In this document: positions 1-7,040 of the stretch, piece by piece
Layout of the letters: each line of letters opens with the position of its first letter
How positions within the stretch are numbered: the first letter of the stretch is position 1
Origin: CAZEUZ01 sp964515805
GTDB taxonomy: Bacteria > Pseudomonadota > Gammaproteobacteria > Pseudomonadales > Cellvibrionaceae
Direction of reading: 5' to 3'
NCBI GenBank assembly: GCA_964515805.1
Contig: CAZEUZ010000061.1
Span: 1-10,434, forward strand
DNA: 10,434 nt
Notes under the pieces: generated by a model
Databases searched by the model: none
The model's input: the letters and a program-made list of their open reading frames with translations, nothing else
What the model was told of the DNA's origin: nothing
Translations under genes and position numbers: made by a program

Positions 1-396
1 CGGTAGAAATGCTCGAATGCTTTCTATATCTACGGTAAACCCGCCCTTGACTTTGCTACTGATAACACCTTTGACAACTTGCTCTGTTTCTTGCGCCATT
101 TCTAGGTTTTTCCACGATTCAGCACGTTTGGCTTTTTCGCGTGATAAGCGTGTTTCGCCAAAGCCATCTTCTACAGTTTCCAGAACAACTTGTACTTCAT
201 CGCCAATGGCAACCGTCAATTCACCATTGTCGTCAAGGAATTGTGAGGCAGGTATTACACCTTCGGACTTTAAGCCAGCGTGCACAGTAACCCAATCTTT
301 ATCGACATCAATCACCACGCCAGTGACGATGCAACCAGGGTTCATTTCAAGGGTTTTCTGACTTTCTTCAAAAAGCTCGGCAAAGTTTTCGCTCAT
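1..396 (-). CDS. rpsA: 30S ribosomal protein S1, N-terminal part (cut by window edge)
   Basis: S1 binds mRNA on the small ribosomal subunit and helps initiate translation of messages with weak or structured start sites. The window holds residues 1-132 of a protein usually near 560 residues; the rest lies beyond position 1. The fragment opens [21 protein letters not shown]. The first S1 (OB-fold) repeat covers about residues 20-88 and ends in the family signature [15 protein letters not shown]. The second repeat begins near residue 105 with [17 protein letters not shown] and runs to IRAFLP at the edge. The start is the ATG at 394-396 (read on minus), preceded by GAAGG eight bases upstream. It lies downstream of cmk, as in many gammaproteobacteria, with 198 bases between them, enough for its own promoter and leader. 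Identification is secure from sequence similarity. Confidence 0.97.
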   Translation of the reverse strand, partial: MSENFAELFEESQKTLEMNPGCIVTGVVIDVDKDWVTVHAGLKSEGVIPASQFLDDNGELTVAIGDEVQVVLETVEDGFGETRLSREKAKRAESWKNLEMAQETEQVVKGVISSKVKGGFTVDIESIRAFLP

Positions 397-465
397 TACA
401 GGGGCCTTCAAATTAATGTGAGTTGCAAGCTTGCAACTCTTTTGACCGTATCGCCAATAATACGG
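397..465 (-). promoter_or_regulatory. rpsA mRNA leader with two hairpins (probable S1 autoregulation region)
   Basis: Read on the minus strand, the leader just before rpsA has two stem-loops. The first, at 446-465, has a 6-bp stem CCGTAT/ATACGG and an 8-base loop TATTGGCG. The second, at 420-439, is a perfect 20-bp palindrome with half site GAGTTGCAAG; as RNA it would fold into an 8-bp stem with an AGCT loop. It ends 23 bases before the start codon. A short AU-rich stretch and a GAAGG ribosome-binding site follow. In E. coli and related bacteria the rpsA leader is known to fold into successive hairpins separated by AU-rich segments and to mediate repression by free S1. That this leader does the same is inference from its position and architecture. 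The palindrome could instead be a protein-binding site on DNA. Confidence 0.55.
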
Positions 466-594
466 ATTAGTTGATGATAACCATAACGACTTGATGCTTG
501 TCTGGCGCGTTCAAATACGGGAAGTTGACATGAATTAATTCTTGAAAAATTCGTCACCCGTCGTCGTTATCGCAGTTATAACGCTAAAAGTTTA

Positions 595-1284
595 TTACCT
601 GATAAGTAGCCGGCGTTCACTAGCCAGTGCGAGTATAGTTGTTATCACTTCCCTAACAGACATTGAGCTGCTATCTATCGTGATTGCATCGTCGGCAGCA
701 ACTAAAGGCGACATTGAACGTTTCATGTCGCGTTCGTCGCGGGCTTTTATCTCATGTAACAAGTTGGCGAGATTAACAGAATCACCCTTATCCATCAACT
801 GTTTATAACGTCTCTGCGCCCGCTGTTCCGCACTGGCGGTAAGAAAAATTTTCAGATGCGCATCGGGGAATACGATAGTGCCCATATCTCGGCCATCCGC
901 AACTAATCCGGGTTCTTTTCGAAAAGTGCGTTGACGCGATAAAAGTGCCTCTCTGACAGCAGGTTGAGCAGCAATAATAGAAGCACTTTTACTAACGTGC
1001 TCGCGACGTATTTCGCGAGTCACATCGGAATCGTTCAGCTGTATTGAAATTTCACCGGACACAACGGAAAAACTGACAACCAAGTTACGTGCTACTTTAG
1101 CTACCTTAACGCTGTCTTCAAGGTCTATGCCCTGTTTGTGAGCGGCCACTACAGTCACTCGGTACAGAGCTCCACTATCGAGTAAATGAAAGCTCAATTC
1201 AGTTGCTAGCAGTTGGCTAACGGTGCCTTTGCCTGACCCACTGGGGCCGTCAATAGTAATAACTGGAATAGAGGATGAAGACAT
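595..1284 (-). CDS. cmk: Cytidylate kinase (CMP/dCMP kinase)
   Basis: This cytoplasmic enzyme transfers phosphate from ATP to CMP or dCMP, recycling pyrimidine nucleotides towards CTP and dCTP. The product is 229 residues, close to the 227 of E. coli. The ATP-binding P-loop GPSGSGKGT is at residues 13-21, DSGALYR at 36-42 (substrate side), DGRDMGTIVFPDA at 130-142, and the Arg/Asp-rich lid stretch ARDERDMKRS at about 181-190. The frame stays open upstream to an ATG at 1359, which would overlap pyrF. I chose the ATG at 1284 because family members start 8-12 residues before the P-loop and the extra residues look unlike Cmk. No clear ribosome-binding site precedes the chosen ATG, so coupling to pyrF translation 40 bases upstream is possible. 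It is probably co-transcribed with pyrF and lies upstream of rpsA. Confidence 0.95.
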   Translation of the reverse strand: MSSSSIPVITIDGPSGSGKGTVSQLLATELSFHLLDSGALYRVTVVAAHKQGIDLEDSVKVAKVARNLVVSFSVVSGEISIQLNDSDVTREIRREHVSKSASIIAAQPAVREALLSRQRTFRKEPGLVADGRDMGTIVFPDAHLKIFLTASAEQRAQRRYKQLMDKGDSVNLANLLHEIKARDERDMKRSMSPLVAADDAITIDSSSMSVREVITTILALASERRLLIR

Positions 1285-1324
1285 GTGATGAAAAACAGTA
1301 AACTGGTTAAGATAGTGAGTAGTT

Positions 1325-2047
1325 CTAACTTGCAGTAGTTGGTGTAGATATAGAGTCAATGATGGATTTCAGTATCTTTGCCGGATGTTTAGCCGAAGTG
1401 ATAGGACGACCAATTACCAGATAATCACTACCGAATTTTATGGCTTCACTGGGAGAGGCGACCCTATGCTGATCATCTGCCATCGAATTAGCGGGACGAA
1501 TACCAGGGGTTACAAGACAAAAGTCACGTCCAAATTGTTCCCTTAAAGATTTTGCTTCAATAGCCGAGCAAACAACACCATCTAGACCCGCTTGTTGAGT
1601 CAGAGTCGCCAACTGCATCACTTGTTCGTCAGGCGTGCGTTTGATTCCAACACATTGCAGATCCTCCCAATTCATACTAGTGAGCACGGTTACGCCGATA
1701 AGCAAAGGTCCGCCATTAGGGTGTTTATCCAACGCCTCTTTAGCTGCTGTTAACATGCGCATACCGCCACTGGCATGCACATTGACCATCCATACGCCCA
1801 GTTTCGCCGCCATACGCACCGCACTGGCGACAGTATTAGGAATATCATGGTATTTGAGATCCAAGAAGACAGAAAAACCCTGTTTTATCAATTTTTCTAC
1901 TAATTTGGGGCCGCTGGCAGTAAATAGCGCCTTACCCACTTTTAAGCGGCACTGACTGGGATTTAATTGCTGAGCAAAAGTTAAACAGGTTTCGGATGAT
2001 TCGAAATCCATCGCCACAATGATGTTTGGCGGTGGGAAAAGAGACAT
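1325..2047 (-). CDS. pyrF: Orotidine 5'-phosphate decarboxylase
   Basis: PyrF catalyses the last step of de novo UMP synthesis, decarboxylating orotidine monophosphate in the cytoplasm. The 240-residue product is the normal length for the bacterial class I enzyme. The TIM-barrel signatures are in order: substrate Asp14 in IIVAMDF, Lys36 in RLKVGK, the catalytic cluster Asp63-Lys65-Asp68 in [18 protein letters not shown] at 180-185, and the phosphate-gripping end [10 protein letters not shown] at 208-217. The start is the ATG at 2047; the ribosome-binding site is weak. It is the first gene of the leftward block, followed after 40 bases by cmk, so two pyrimidine enzymes sit together. In well-known relatives pyrF is usually placed differently from cmk-rpsA, so this order is worth noting. 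All key residues are present. Confidence 0.96.
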   Translation of the reverse strand: MSLFPPPNIIVAMDFESSETCLTFAQQLNPSQCRLKVGKALFTASGPKLVEKLIKQGFSVFLDLKYHDIPNTVASAVRMAAKLGVWMVNVHASGGMRMLTAAKEALDKHPNGGPLLIGVTVLTSMNWEDLQCVGIKRTPDEQVMQLATLTQQAGLDGVVCSAIEAKSLREQFGRDFCLVTPGIRPANSMADDQHRVASPSEAIKFGSDYLVIGRPITSAKHPAKILKSIIDSISTPTTAS

Positions 2048-2090
2048 GGGGCGGTCCAGGCTGATTACAAAAGCGATAAGTTAGCAGATC

Positions 2091-2119
2091 AGAATAACTA
2101 TTAGAATCAATTTGTGCAA
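2091..2119 (-). promoter_or_regulatory. Possible promoter for the pyrF-cmk block
   Basis: On the minus strand, TTGCAC (2114-2119) and TATTCT (2091-2096) are separated by exactly 17 bases and lie 44 bases upstream of the pyrF start. They match the sigma-70 consensus at only three and four of six positions. This is a candidate on position and spacing only. Confidence 0.3.
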
Positions 2120-2132
2120 TAAGTACGGTAAA

Positions 2133-2161
2133 TTGACAGTATCGAAGCGGACTAGTAAGGT
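2133..2161 (+). promoter_or_regulatory. Possible promoter for hom-thrC
   Basis: A perfect -35 hexamer TTGACA at 2133-2138 is followed after 17 bases by a poor -10 candidate, TAAGGT (2156-2161). The hom start codon lies 59 bases further on. The -35 is convincing as a string and the -10 is not. I see no threonine/isoleucine-rich leader peptide or attenuator in the remaining leader. Confidence 0.35.
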
Positions 2162-2220
2162 GACTGCCAGGTTAATCAGGTTGGATTTACAGTCTTTTTT
2201 ATGAAGGCGAGGGCAGCGTA

Positions 2221-3510
2221 TTGAAACTGGTAAAAATAGGTATTTGTGGCCTTGGCACGGTAGGTAGCGGCACGGTGAATGTGTTGCGCCGTAATTGCCA
2301 GGAAATTGCGCTTAGAAGCAACGTTGAGTTAGTCATCGAACAGATTGGCGCCAGACGCGACAATCCTGATTGTAATACCAATGACCTGACTGTGAGCCGG
2401 GATATATTTGATGTGGTTGGCAACTCCGAAGTTGATATTGTAGTGGAGTTGATTGGTGGAACCACTGTCGCCAAGACACTTATACTGCAAGCAATCGCTA
2501 ATGGTAAGCACGTGGTTACCGCCAACAAAGCATTAATCGCTGAATTTGGTGATGAGATCTTTGCAAAAGCGAGGGAAAAAGGCGTCACCGTGGCTTTCGA
2601 AGCTGCAGTTGCGGGCGGTATTCCTATTATCAAGTCACTGCAAGAGGGATTGTCAGCGAACCATATCGAGTGGATAGCAGGCATCATTAACGGCACCGGC
2701 AACTTTATTCTCACAGAAATGCGCGATAAGGGTAGAGATTTCGCAGATGTATTAAAAGAAGCTCAGGCGCTCGGTTATGCTGAAGCTGATCCCACCTTCG
2801 ATGTTGAAGGCATCGACGCTGCACATAAATTGGCCATTCTGGCTTCATTGGCATTTGCCATGCCACTGCAGTTCGACAAGGTATTCACCGAGGGTATCAG
2901 TACCATTTCACCTGCTGATATCAAATACGCAGAACAACTCGGTTATCGTATTAAACATCTGGGTATCGCTCGCCGTTTAGACGAACGAGTAGAACTGAGA
3001 GTTCATCCTACATTAATACCGGAAAAGTCTTTGCTGGCAAATGTTGACGGCGTGATGAACGCGGTTTTAGTGAAGGGCGATGCCGCTGGCCAGACGCTCT
3101 ACTATGGTGCCGGCGCCGGCGCCGAAGCCACTGCGTCGGCCGTTATCGCTGATATCGTCGATATCGCTCGAACTATCGACGAACAGAAAACTTCTGACTG
3201 TAATCTCCATCAGGCTATCACAAGGTCTGTATTGTCTGTTGAAAATGTAGAAACTGCCTACTATCTCCGTTTGATGGCGGAAGATAAGCCGGGTGTACTA
3301 TCTGAGATCACTCAGATTTTCAGTGCTGCAGGAATTAGCATTGAAGCTGTCAATCAGAAGGAACCGCAACCCGGAGAAACCGAGGCTACTATTATCTTGT
3401 TGACTCACTCTGCTGTTGAGAGGGAACTGCTGGCCGTTGTCAATACAATCGAGGCATTGAAAAATGTTCACGGCAAAGTTACTCATATCCGAGTCGAAAA
3501 TTTACAGTAA
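2221..3510 (+). CDS. hom: Homoserine dehydrogenase with C-terminal ACT domain
   Basis: This enzyme reduces aspartate semialdehyde to homoserine using NAD(P)H, the branch-point step towards threonine and methionine. It is a 429-residue monofunctional enzyme, not an aspartokinase fusion. The Rossmann motif GLGTVG is at residues 10-15. The catalytic region GYAEADPTFDVEGIDAAHK carries Glu188, Asp194, Asp199 and Lys203, with the same 6-5-4 spacing as the yeast residues E208, D214, D219 and K223. A conserved Gly-Ala motif (YYGAGAGAEATAS) follows. An ACT domain from about residue 346 to 425, containing AEDKPGVLSEI, is the usual site of feedback control by threonine. The start is TTG at 2221; GAGG at 2209-2212 is well placed and no in-frame ATG lies upstream. 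thrC follows after 29 bases, so the two are probably one transcript. Confidence 0.97.
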   Translation: MKLVKIGICGLGTVGSGTVNVLRRNCQEIALRSNVELVIEQIGARRDNPDCNTNDLTVSRDIFDVVGNSEVDIVVELIGGTTVAKTLILQAIANGKHVVTANKALIAEFGDEIFAKAREKGVTVAFEAAVAGGIPIIKSLQEGLSANHIEWIAGIINGTGNFILTEMRDKGRDFADVLKEAQALGYAEADPTFDVEGIDAAHKLAILASLAFAMPLQFDKVFTEGISTISPADIKYAEQLGYRIKHLGIARRLDERVELRVHPTLIPEKSLLANVDGVMNAVLVKGDAAGQTLYYGAGAGAEATASAVIADIVDIARTIDEQKTSDCNLHQAITRSVLSVENVETAYYLRLMAEDKPGVLSEITQIFSAAGISIEAVNQKEPQPGETEATIILLTHSAVERELLAVVNTIEALKNVHGKVTHIRVENLQ

Positions 3511-3539
3511 TCATTTATATAACGAGACTAAAAGATAAC

Positions 3540-4964
3540 GTGAAATATATCAGCACCCGTGGACAAGCGCCCGCACTGACTTTTACCGACGTCGTACTGA
3601 CTGGACTCGCCACTGACGGTGGTCTATATATACCGGAGCAACTACCTCAGTTTGATCAACAAGAAATCGCCTCTTGGGCGAAACTTAGCTATCAACAATT
3701 GGCCTTTAAGGTGATGGCGCCTTTTGTTATCGGCAGTGATAAAGATCACGACGAAGTCAGTGCCGATGATTTAACTGCTATTATCCAAAAGTCTTACCAA
3801 ACTTTTCGTCACGACGCTATAGCGCCACTGGTGCAAACTCATCATAACGAGTGGATACTGGAGCTGTTTCAAGGTCCAACACTTGCATTTAAAGATTTCG
3901 CGCTGCAGTTTCTCGGACATTTACTCGATCATATTTTAAGCAAACGCCAACAAAAAGCCGTAGTTATGGGGGCGACATCAGGGGATACCGGATCGGCAGC
4001 CATTGAAGGTTGCCGCCGCTGTGACAATCTCGATATCTTTATACTGCATCCGCACCAGCGAGTCTCGGATGTTCAACGCCGACAAATGACTACCGTATTG
4101 TCGGACAATGTCCACAATGTCGCTCTACAAGGTAATTTTGATGACTGTCAAACTATGGTAAAAGCCAGTTTTGGTGATCAGTCTTTTCTGCCCGATGGCT
4201 GTCAACTGGTGGCGGTCAATTCCATCAATTGGGCGCGCATTCTGGCGCAAATTGTCTATTACTTCTACGCCGCGCTAGCACTTGGCAGCCCTCATCGACC
4301 CATTTCCTTCTCTGTGCCAACAGGGAATTTCGGTGACATTTTTGCCGGTTATCTGGCCAAAAAAATGGGTTTACCTATCGATCGTCTAATTGTCGCCACC
4401 AACAGTAATGATATTTTGCATCGTTGTATCAGTGCCAATGATCACAGCAAACGTGAACTGATTCATTCATTGTCACCCAGTATGGACATTATGGTTTCCA
4501 GCAATTTTGAACGTTTATTGTTTGATGTCTATGAAAATAATGGCAGTACAATTCAGCAATTAATGACCGATTTCAAATCGGGAGCCATGACCTTGTCCGA
4601 TAGAGCGATATGCTCTATACGTGATCACTTCGACAGCTACTGCGTAGACGATGATGAGATGACTAAAGTGATCGCTGATGTCTATCAACGAACCGGTTAT
4701 CTCCTAGACCCCCATACCGCCATTGGCGTCAAGGCTGCGAGGGCAACCAGCCGATCAAATAGTGTGCCAAGAGTCTGTCTGGCTACTGCGCATCCAGCTA
4801 AATTCCCGGAAGCAGTGCGTGCAGCAGGACAAATACAAAATCCTCCATTACCCTCTCATATGACTGACTTGTTTGACCGAGAGGAACGTTATCAAGTGCT
4901 GTCGAATAATATTGAGACAGTACAGCAATATATTCGAGATAGTTTATTGAATAAGCGCCATTGA
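3540..4964 (+). CDS. thrC: Threonine synthase
   Basis: ThrC is a pyridoxal-phosphate enzyme that converts O-phosphohomoserine to threonine in the cytoplasm. The 474-residue product has the long-type N-terminus MKYISTRGQAPALTFTDVVL and then ATDGGLYIPE. The PLP Schiff-base lysine is Lys118 in GPTLAFKDFALQ. The phosphate-binding glycine loop is in GATSGDTGSAAIEG, and SVPTGNFGDIFAGY is a second cofactor-pocket motif. The start is GTG at 3540; upstream there is only weak purine-rich sequence, but the N-terminus aligns exactly with the family. It follows hom by 29 bases. Homoserine kinase, needed to make its substrate, is not in the window; in Pseudomonas-like genomes it is encoded elsewhere. No clear terminator follows, so read-through towards pstS cannot be excluded. 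Confidence 0.97.
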   Translation: MKYISTRGQAPALTFTDVVLTGLATDGGLYIPEQLPQFDQQEIASWAKLSYQQLAFKVMAPFVIGSDKDHDEVSADDLTAIIQKSYQTFRHDAIAPLVQTHHNEWILELFQGPTLAFKDFALQFLGHLLDHILSKRQQKAVVMGATSGDTGSAAIEGCRRCDNLDIFILHPHQRVSDVQRRQMTTVLSDNVHNVALQGNFDDCQTMVKASFGDQSFLPDGCQLVAVNSINWARILAQIVYYFYAALALGSPHRPISFSVPTGNFGDIFAGYLAKKMGLPIDRLIVATNSNDILHRCISANDHSKRELIHSLSPSMDIMVSSNFERLLFDVYENNGSTIQQLMTDFKSGAMTLSDRAICSIRDHFDSYCVDDDEMTKVIADVYQRTGYLLDPHTAIGVKAARATSRSNSVPRVCLATAHPAKFPEAVRAAGQIQNPPLPSHMTDLFDREERYQVLSNNIETVQQYIRDSLLNKRH

Positions 4965-5083
4965 GTAAGAACTATTTGGTTTTTTCTACGGAAACTTGCT
5001 GTGCCGTGAATGTAAACTCAGTTTTTCAATTGTTCATTGGCACAACCACAACTGCTCGATATCTTTTCAAAAAATTAGCTTAT

Positions 5084-5117
5084 TTGTCATCAAATTGTCA
5101 TATTGGGTGCTTATCAT
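5084..5117 (+). promoter_or_regulatory. Pho box and -10 element: PhoB-activated promoter of pstS
   Basis: Two identical 7-base repeats TTGTCAT lie at 5084-5090 and 5095-5101, separated by CAAA, which gives the 11-base period of a PhoB dimer site. The consensus repeat is CTGTCAT, so each copy differs only at its first base. Ten bases after the second repeat comes TATCAT (5112-5117), a five-of-six match to the -10 consensus. The Pho box therefore replaces the -35, as in known PhoB-dependent promoters. Transcription would start near 5124, giving a leader of about 50 bases. The fit with the downstream pstS gene makes this a strong call. Confidence 0.85.
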
Positions 5118-5160
5118 TCATATCTTACCCACTAGTTCACTCTTAAATTTTTTACTTTCC

Positions 5161-5166
5161 AGGGGG
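5161..5166 (+). promoter_or_regulatory. Ribosome-binding site that fixes the pstS start
   Basis: AGGGGG lies nine bases before the ATG at 5176. The reading frame stays open 60 codons further upstream to an ATG at 4996, but that stretch covers the Pho promoter. The true start is therefore the ATG after this site. Confidence 0.8.
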
Positions 5167-5175
5167 ATATTTACC

Positions 5176-6285
5176 ATGAGAAAAAAGAATCAATTAAGCA
5201 CCATACTACCATTAACCACTATACTAGTAGCTGCAACATTGTCAGTAAGTACGATGGTGGATGCACGTGACAGCGTTAGCGTCGTCGGTTCATCCACAGT
5301 CTATCCGTTTGCTACAGTAGTTGCGGAGCGTTTCGGCAATAGCAGCTCATTTAAGACGCCAAAAATCGAATCTACCGGTTCCGGTGGCGGCTTGAAATTA
5401 TTCTGTGCCGGTATCGGTGTTAAACACCCAGACATTACCAATGCTTCACGACGTATTAAGCCATCTGAGTTGAAGCTCTGTATGGATAACGGTGTAGAAG
5501 AAGTGGTTGAGGTGCAGGTCGGTTTTGATGGCATCGTGATTGCTAATTCAAGAGAAGTTAGCCCTTACAAATTGAGTCGCAAGGATATTTTTTTGGCATT
5601 GGCTAAAAACATTCCTAACCCCAATAAAGAGTGTGGCCCGGATGCCAAGCCTGTTTCTTACAAAGAGTGTCTGATTGCTAACCCATATAAGGTTTGGAAG
5701 GAAGTTAATTCAGCATTACCCGATGTGAAAATTGAGGTTCTAGGCCCGCCTCCAACTTCCGGTACTCGCGATGCCTTTGCCGAATTAGCATTGGAAGGTG
5801 GTTGCAAAACATTTGCTTGGATCAAAAATATTAAGAAAGAAGCCAAGAGCGAATATAAGGGTATTTGCCACACTATACGTGAAGATGGTCACTACATTGA
5901 AACCGGTGAAAATGATAACCTTATTGTCAATAAATTGGTTGCAAATCCGTCTTCAATTGGGGTCTTCGGCTTCAGTTTCTTAGAGCAGAATGCAGACAAA
6001 GTGCAAGGCGCTACAATTGAAGAAAAAGAGCCAACCTTCGAATCTATCGCTGACAAAAGTTACCCCATATCACGCCCACTCTATTTTTACTTTAAAAAAG
6101 CACACGTTGGTGTAGTGCCCGGCATTGAGGGTTACGCTAAGGAGTTCACCAGTGAAAAAGCCTGGGGTAGCGAAGGTTACTTGGCGGATAAAGGTATGAT
6201 TCCTTTAAGCAGTGATCTTCGTGCTAAATTTGCAACAGCTGTCCGTGAATTAACACCTATGAAAATGGAAGACTTGACTCAGTAG
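5176..6285 (+). CDS. pstS: Periplasmic phosphate-binding protein (PstS family)
   Basis: This is the substrate-binding protein of the high-affinity phosphate ABC transporter. It captures phosphate in the periplasm and delivers it to PstCAB. The product is 369 residues. A signal peptide has a basic start MRKK, a hydrophobic core and probable cleavage after VDA (residue 30). Phosphate-binding segments follow: GSSTVYPF (38-45), STGSGGG (66-72) and SGTRD (195-199). Six cysteines occur as three close pairs (77/102, 153/165, 210/231), suggesting three disulfides; classical E. coli PstS has none, so this is a different PstS subgroup. No pstC, pstA, pstB or phoU follows: a terminator lies just downstream and the next gene is unrelated. 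The gene is probably monocistronic and induced by phosphate starvation, with the permease encoded elsewhere. Confidence 0.93.
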   Translation: MRKKNQLSTILPLTTILVAATLSVSTMVDARDSVSVVGSSTVYPFATVVAERFGNSSSFKTPKIESTGSGGGLKLFCAGIGVKHPDITNASRRIKPSELKLCMDNGVEEVVEVQVGFDGIVIANSREVSPYKLSRKDIFLALAKNIPNPNKECGPDAKPVSYKECLIANPYKVWKEVNSALPDVKIEVLGPPPTSGTRDAFAELALEGGCKTFAWIKNIKKEAKSEYKGICHTIREDGHYIETGENDNLIVNKLVANPSSIGVFGFSFLEQNADKVQGATIEEKEPTFESIADKSYPISRPLYFYFKKAHVGVVPGIEGYAKEFTSEKAWGSEGYLADKGMIPLSSDLRAKFATAVRELTPMKMEDLTQ

Positions 6286-6353
6286 TCTCATTGTTAACAT
6301 GTGGCATTAATTGCATGAGAGACTAAAAACGATAAAAAAAATAATATTGACTT

Positions 6354-6386
6354 AAAAACGGCCCGGAATGATCTGGGCCATTTTTT
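6354..6386 (+). terminator. Rho-independent terminator after pstS
   Basis: GGCCCGGA (6360-6367) pairs with TCTGGGCC (6372-6379) in an 8-bp stem with one G-T pair and a 4-base ATGA loop, followed by A and six Ts. AAAAAC precedes the stem, so the element could also stop transcription arriving from the right. It begins about 75 bases after the pstS stop codon and supports pstS being transcribed alone. Confidence 0.9.
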
Positions 6387-6390
6387 CTAC

Positions 6391-6421
6391 CTGCTTACTC
6401 GCTATAAAATGCGATAAGCAG
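6391..6421. repeat. Inverted repeat/hairpin directly after the pstS terminator
   Basis: CTGCTTA (6391-6397) and TCGC (6399-6402) pair with GCGA (6411-6414) and TAAGCAG (6415-6421). That is 11 bp in all, with a single bulged C at 6398 and an 8-base AT-only loop TATAAAAT. No T-run follows, so it is not a second terminator. It lies 117 bases upstream of the gene at 6538 and may be an operator or a leader structure. The role is unknown. Confidence 0.5.
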
Positions 6422-6537
6422 CTCTTCATCCAAGAAAATTTCCTGTTTTCTTTGACTAGCTTTATAGTACGTCTGCTCTATTTGTTGTAGCATATATTTA
6501 TATTGTTCAAAGCTTAAAAAAATAAGGAAGTCTAACA

Positions 6538-6987
6538 ATGTTGCATTTATTTACACAAACGTTCTTTTGGTTCGCTTCACTGCTTATTATTGGGTTTTTC
6601 ATCGGGTGGTGGCTACGTGGCAAAACAGATGCCACCGAACAACTGCTGAATAGACAAAAGTCAGTATCTGCAGAAAAGCAGGCAATCTTAAGTAAAGCTG
6701 GAGATAGCCAACAATACAACACACCGGATGCCTGGGCTCCTGAAGGATTGATTCCATCACCCATTAAAGGTAAAGATAATCTGAATTTGATAAGAGGTAT
6801 AGGGCCTAAGTTAGAAGAAAAATTGAATAATTTAGGTTTCTACAAATACTCACAGCTTGCTTTGCTTAATGAGAATAATATTGCCTGGATCAGAGAGCGG
6901 CTAAAATCAAGGCGGAAATTGCCGATAGAAGAGTGGGTTCTGTTAGCAAAGAAAAGGATGGCCAAACAGCAAGTTCGCAGCAGTTGA
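6538..6987 (+). CDS. Membrane-anchored helix-hairpin-helix protein, function unknown
   Basis: I do not recognise a named gene. The 149-residue product has three parts. Residues 8-26 form one hydrophobic segment rich in aromatics, followed by Arg-Gly-Lys, so the C-terminal part probably faces the cytoplasm. Residues 30-75 are a polar, probably flexible linker. Residues 80-140 form a compact domain with a helix-hairpin-helix core (LIRGIGPKLEEKLNNLG, 84-100), then IAWIRERLK and EEWVLLAKKR. This domain resembles the small HhH modules at the C-termini of some proteobacterial proteins, including NuoE-like and L21-like ones. Such hairpins often bind DNA or RNA backbones, and the C-terminus is rich in Lys and Arg. 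AAGGA at 6524-6528 sits nine bases before the ATG. It stands alone on this strand, downstream of a terminator, with tlpA-like convergent. A nucleic-acid role at the membrane is only inference. Confidence 0.85.
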   Translation: MLHLFTQTFFWFASLLIIGFFIGWWLRGKTDATEQLLNRQKSVSAEKQAILSKAGDSQQYNTPDAWAPEGLIPSPIKGKDNLNLIRGIGPKLEEKLNNLGFYKYSQLALLNENNIAWIRERLKSRRKLPIEEWVLLAKKRMAKQQVRSS

Positions 6988-7040
6988 CAAGCAAATTGTT
7001 AGTTTCTGATTAGAGGTTCGGCACCTAGTAAAACCGATTT

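Noticed and set aside
1285..1359. 25-residue N-terminal extension of Cmk from an upstream ATG
   Set aside because: It would overlap the end of pyrF, has no resemblance to Cmk N-termini, and the internal ATG gives the usual distance to the P-loop.
2199..2714. 171-codon open frame on the minus strand inside hom
   Set aside because: It lies opposite a conserved gene, has no family resemblance, and is typical of an antisense shadow frame.
3111..3124. 14-bp GC palindrome CGGCGCCGGCGCCG inside hom
   Set aside because: It encodes the conserved Gly-Ala motif GAGAGAEA of homoserine dehydrogenase, so codon content explains it.
4996..5175. 60-residue N-terminal extension of PstS
   Set aside because: It would read through the Pho box and -10 element, and the downstream ATG has a strong ribosome-binding site and starts a proper signal peptide.
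6284..6324. AGTCTC/GAGACT inverted repeat between the pstS stop and the terminator
   Set aside because: Only six pairs across a long loop, with A-rich rather than T-rich sequence after it; the real terminator follows at 6354-6386.
6988..7040. Possible terminator between the convergent HhH and tlpA-like genes
   Set aside because: Only 4-bp stems can be drawn (for example AGGT/ACCT or TCGG/CCGA before a T-run), too weak to call.
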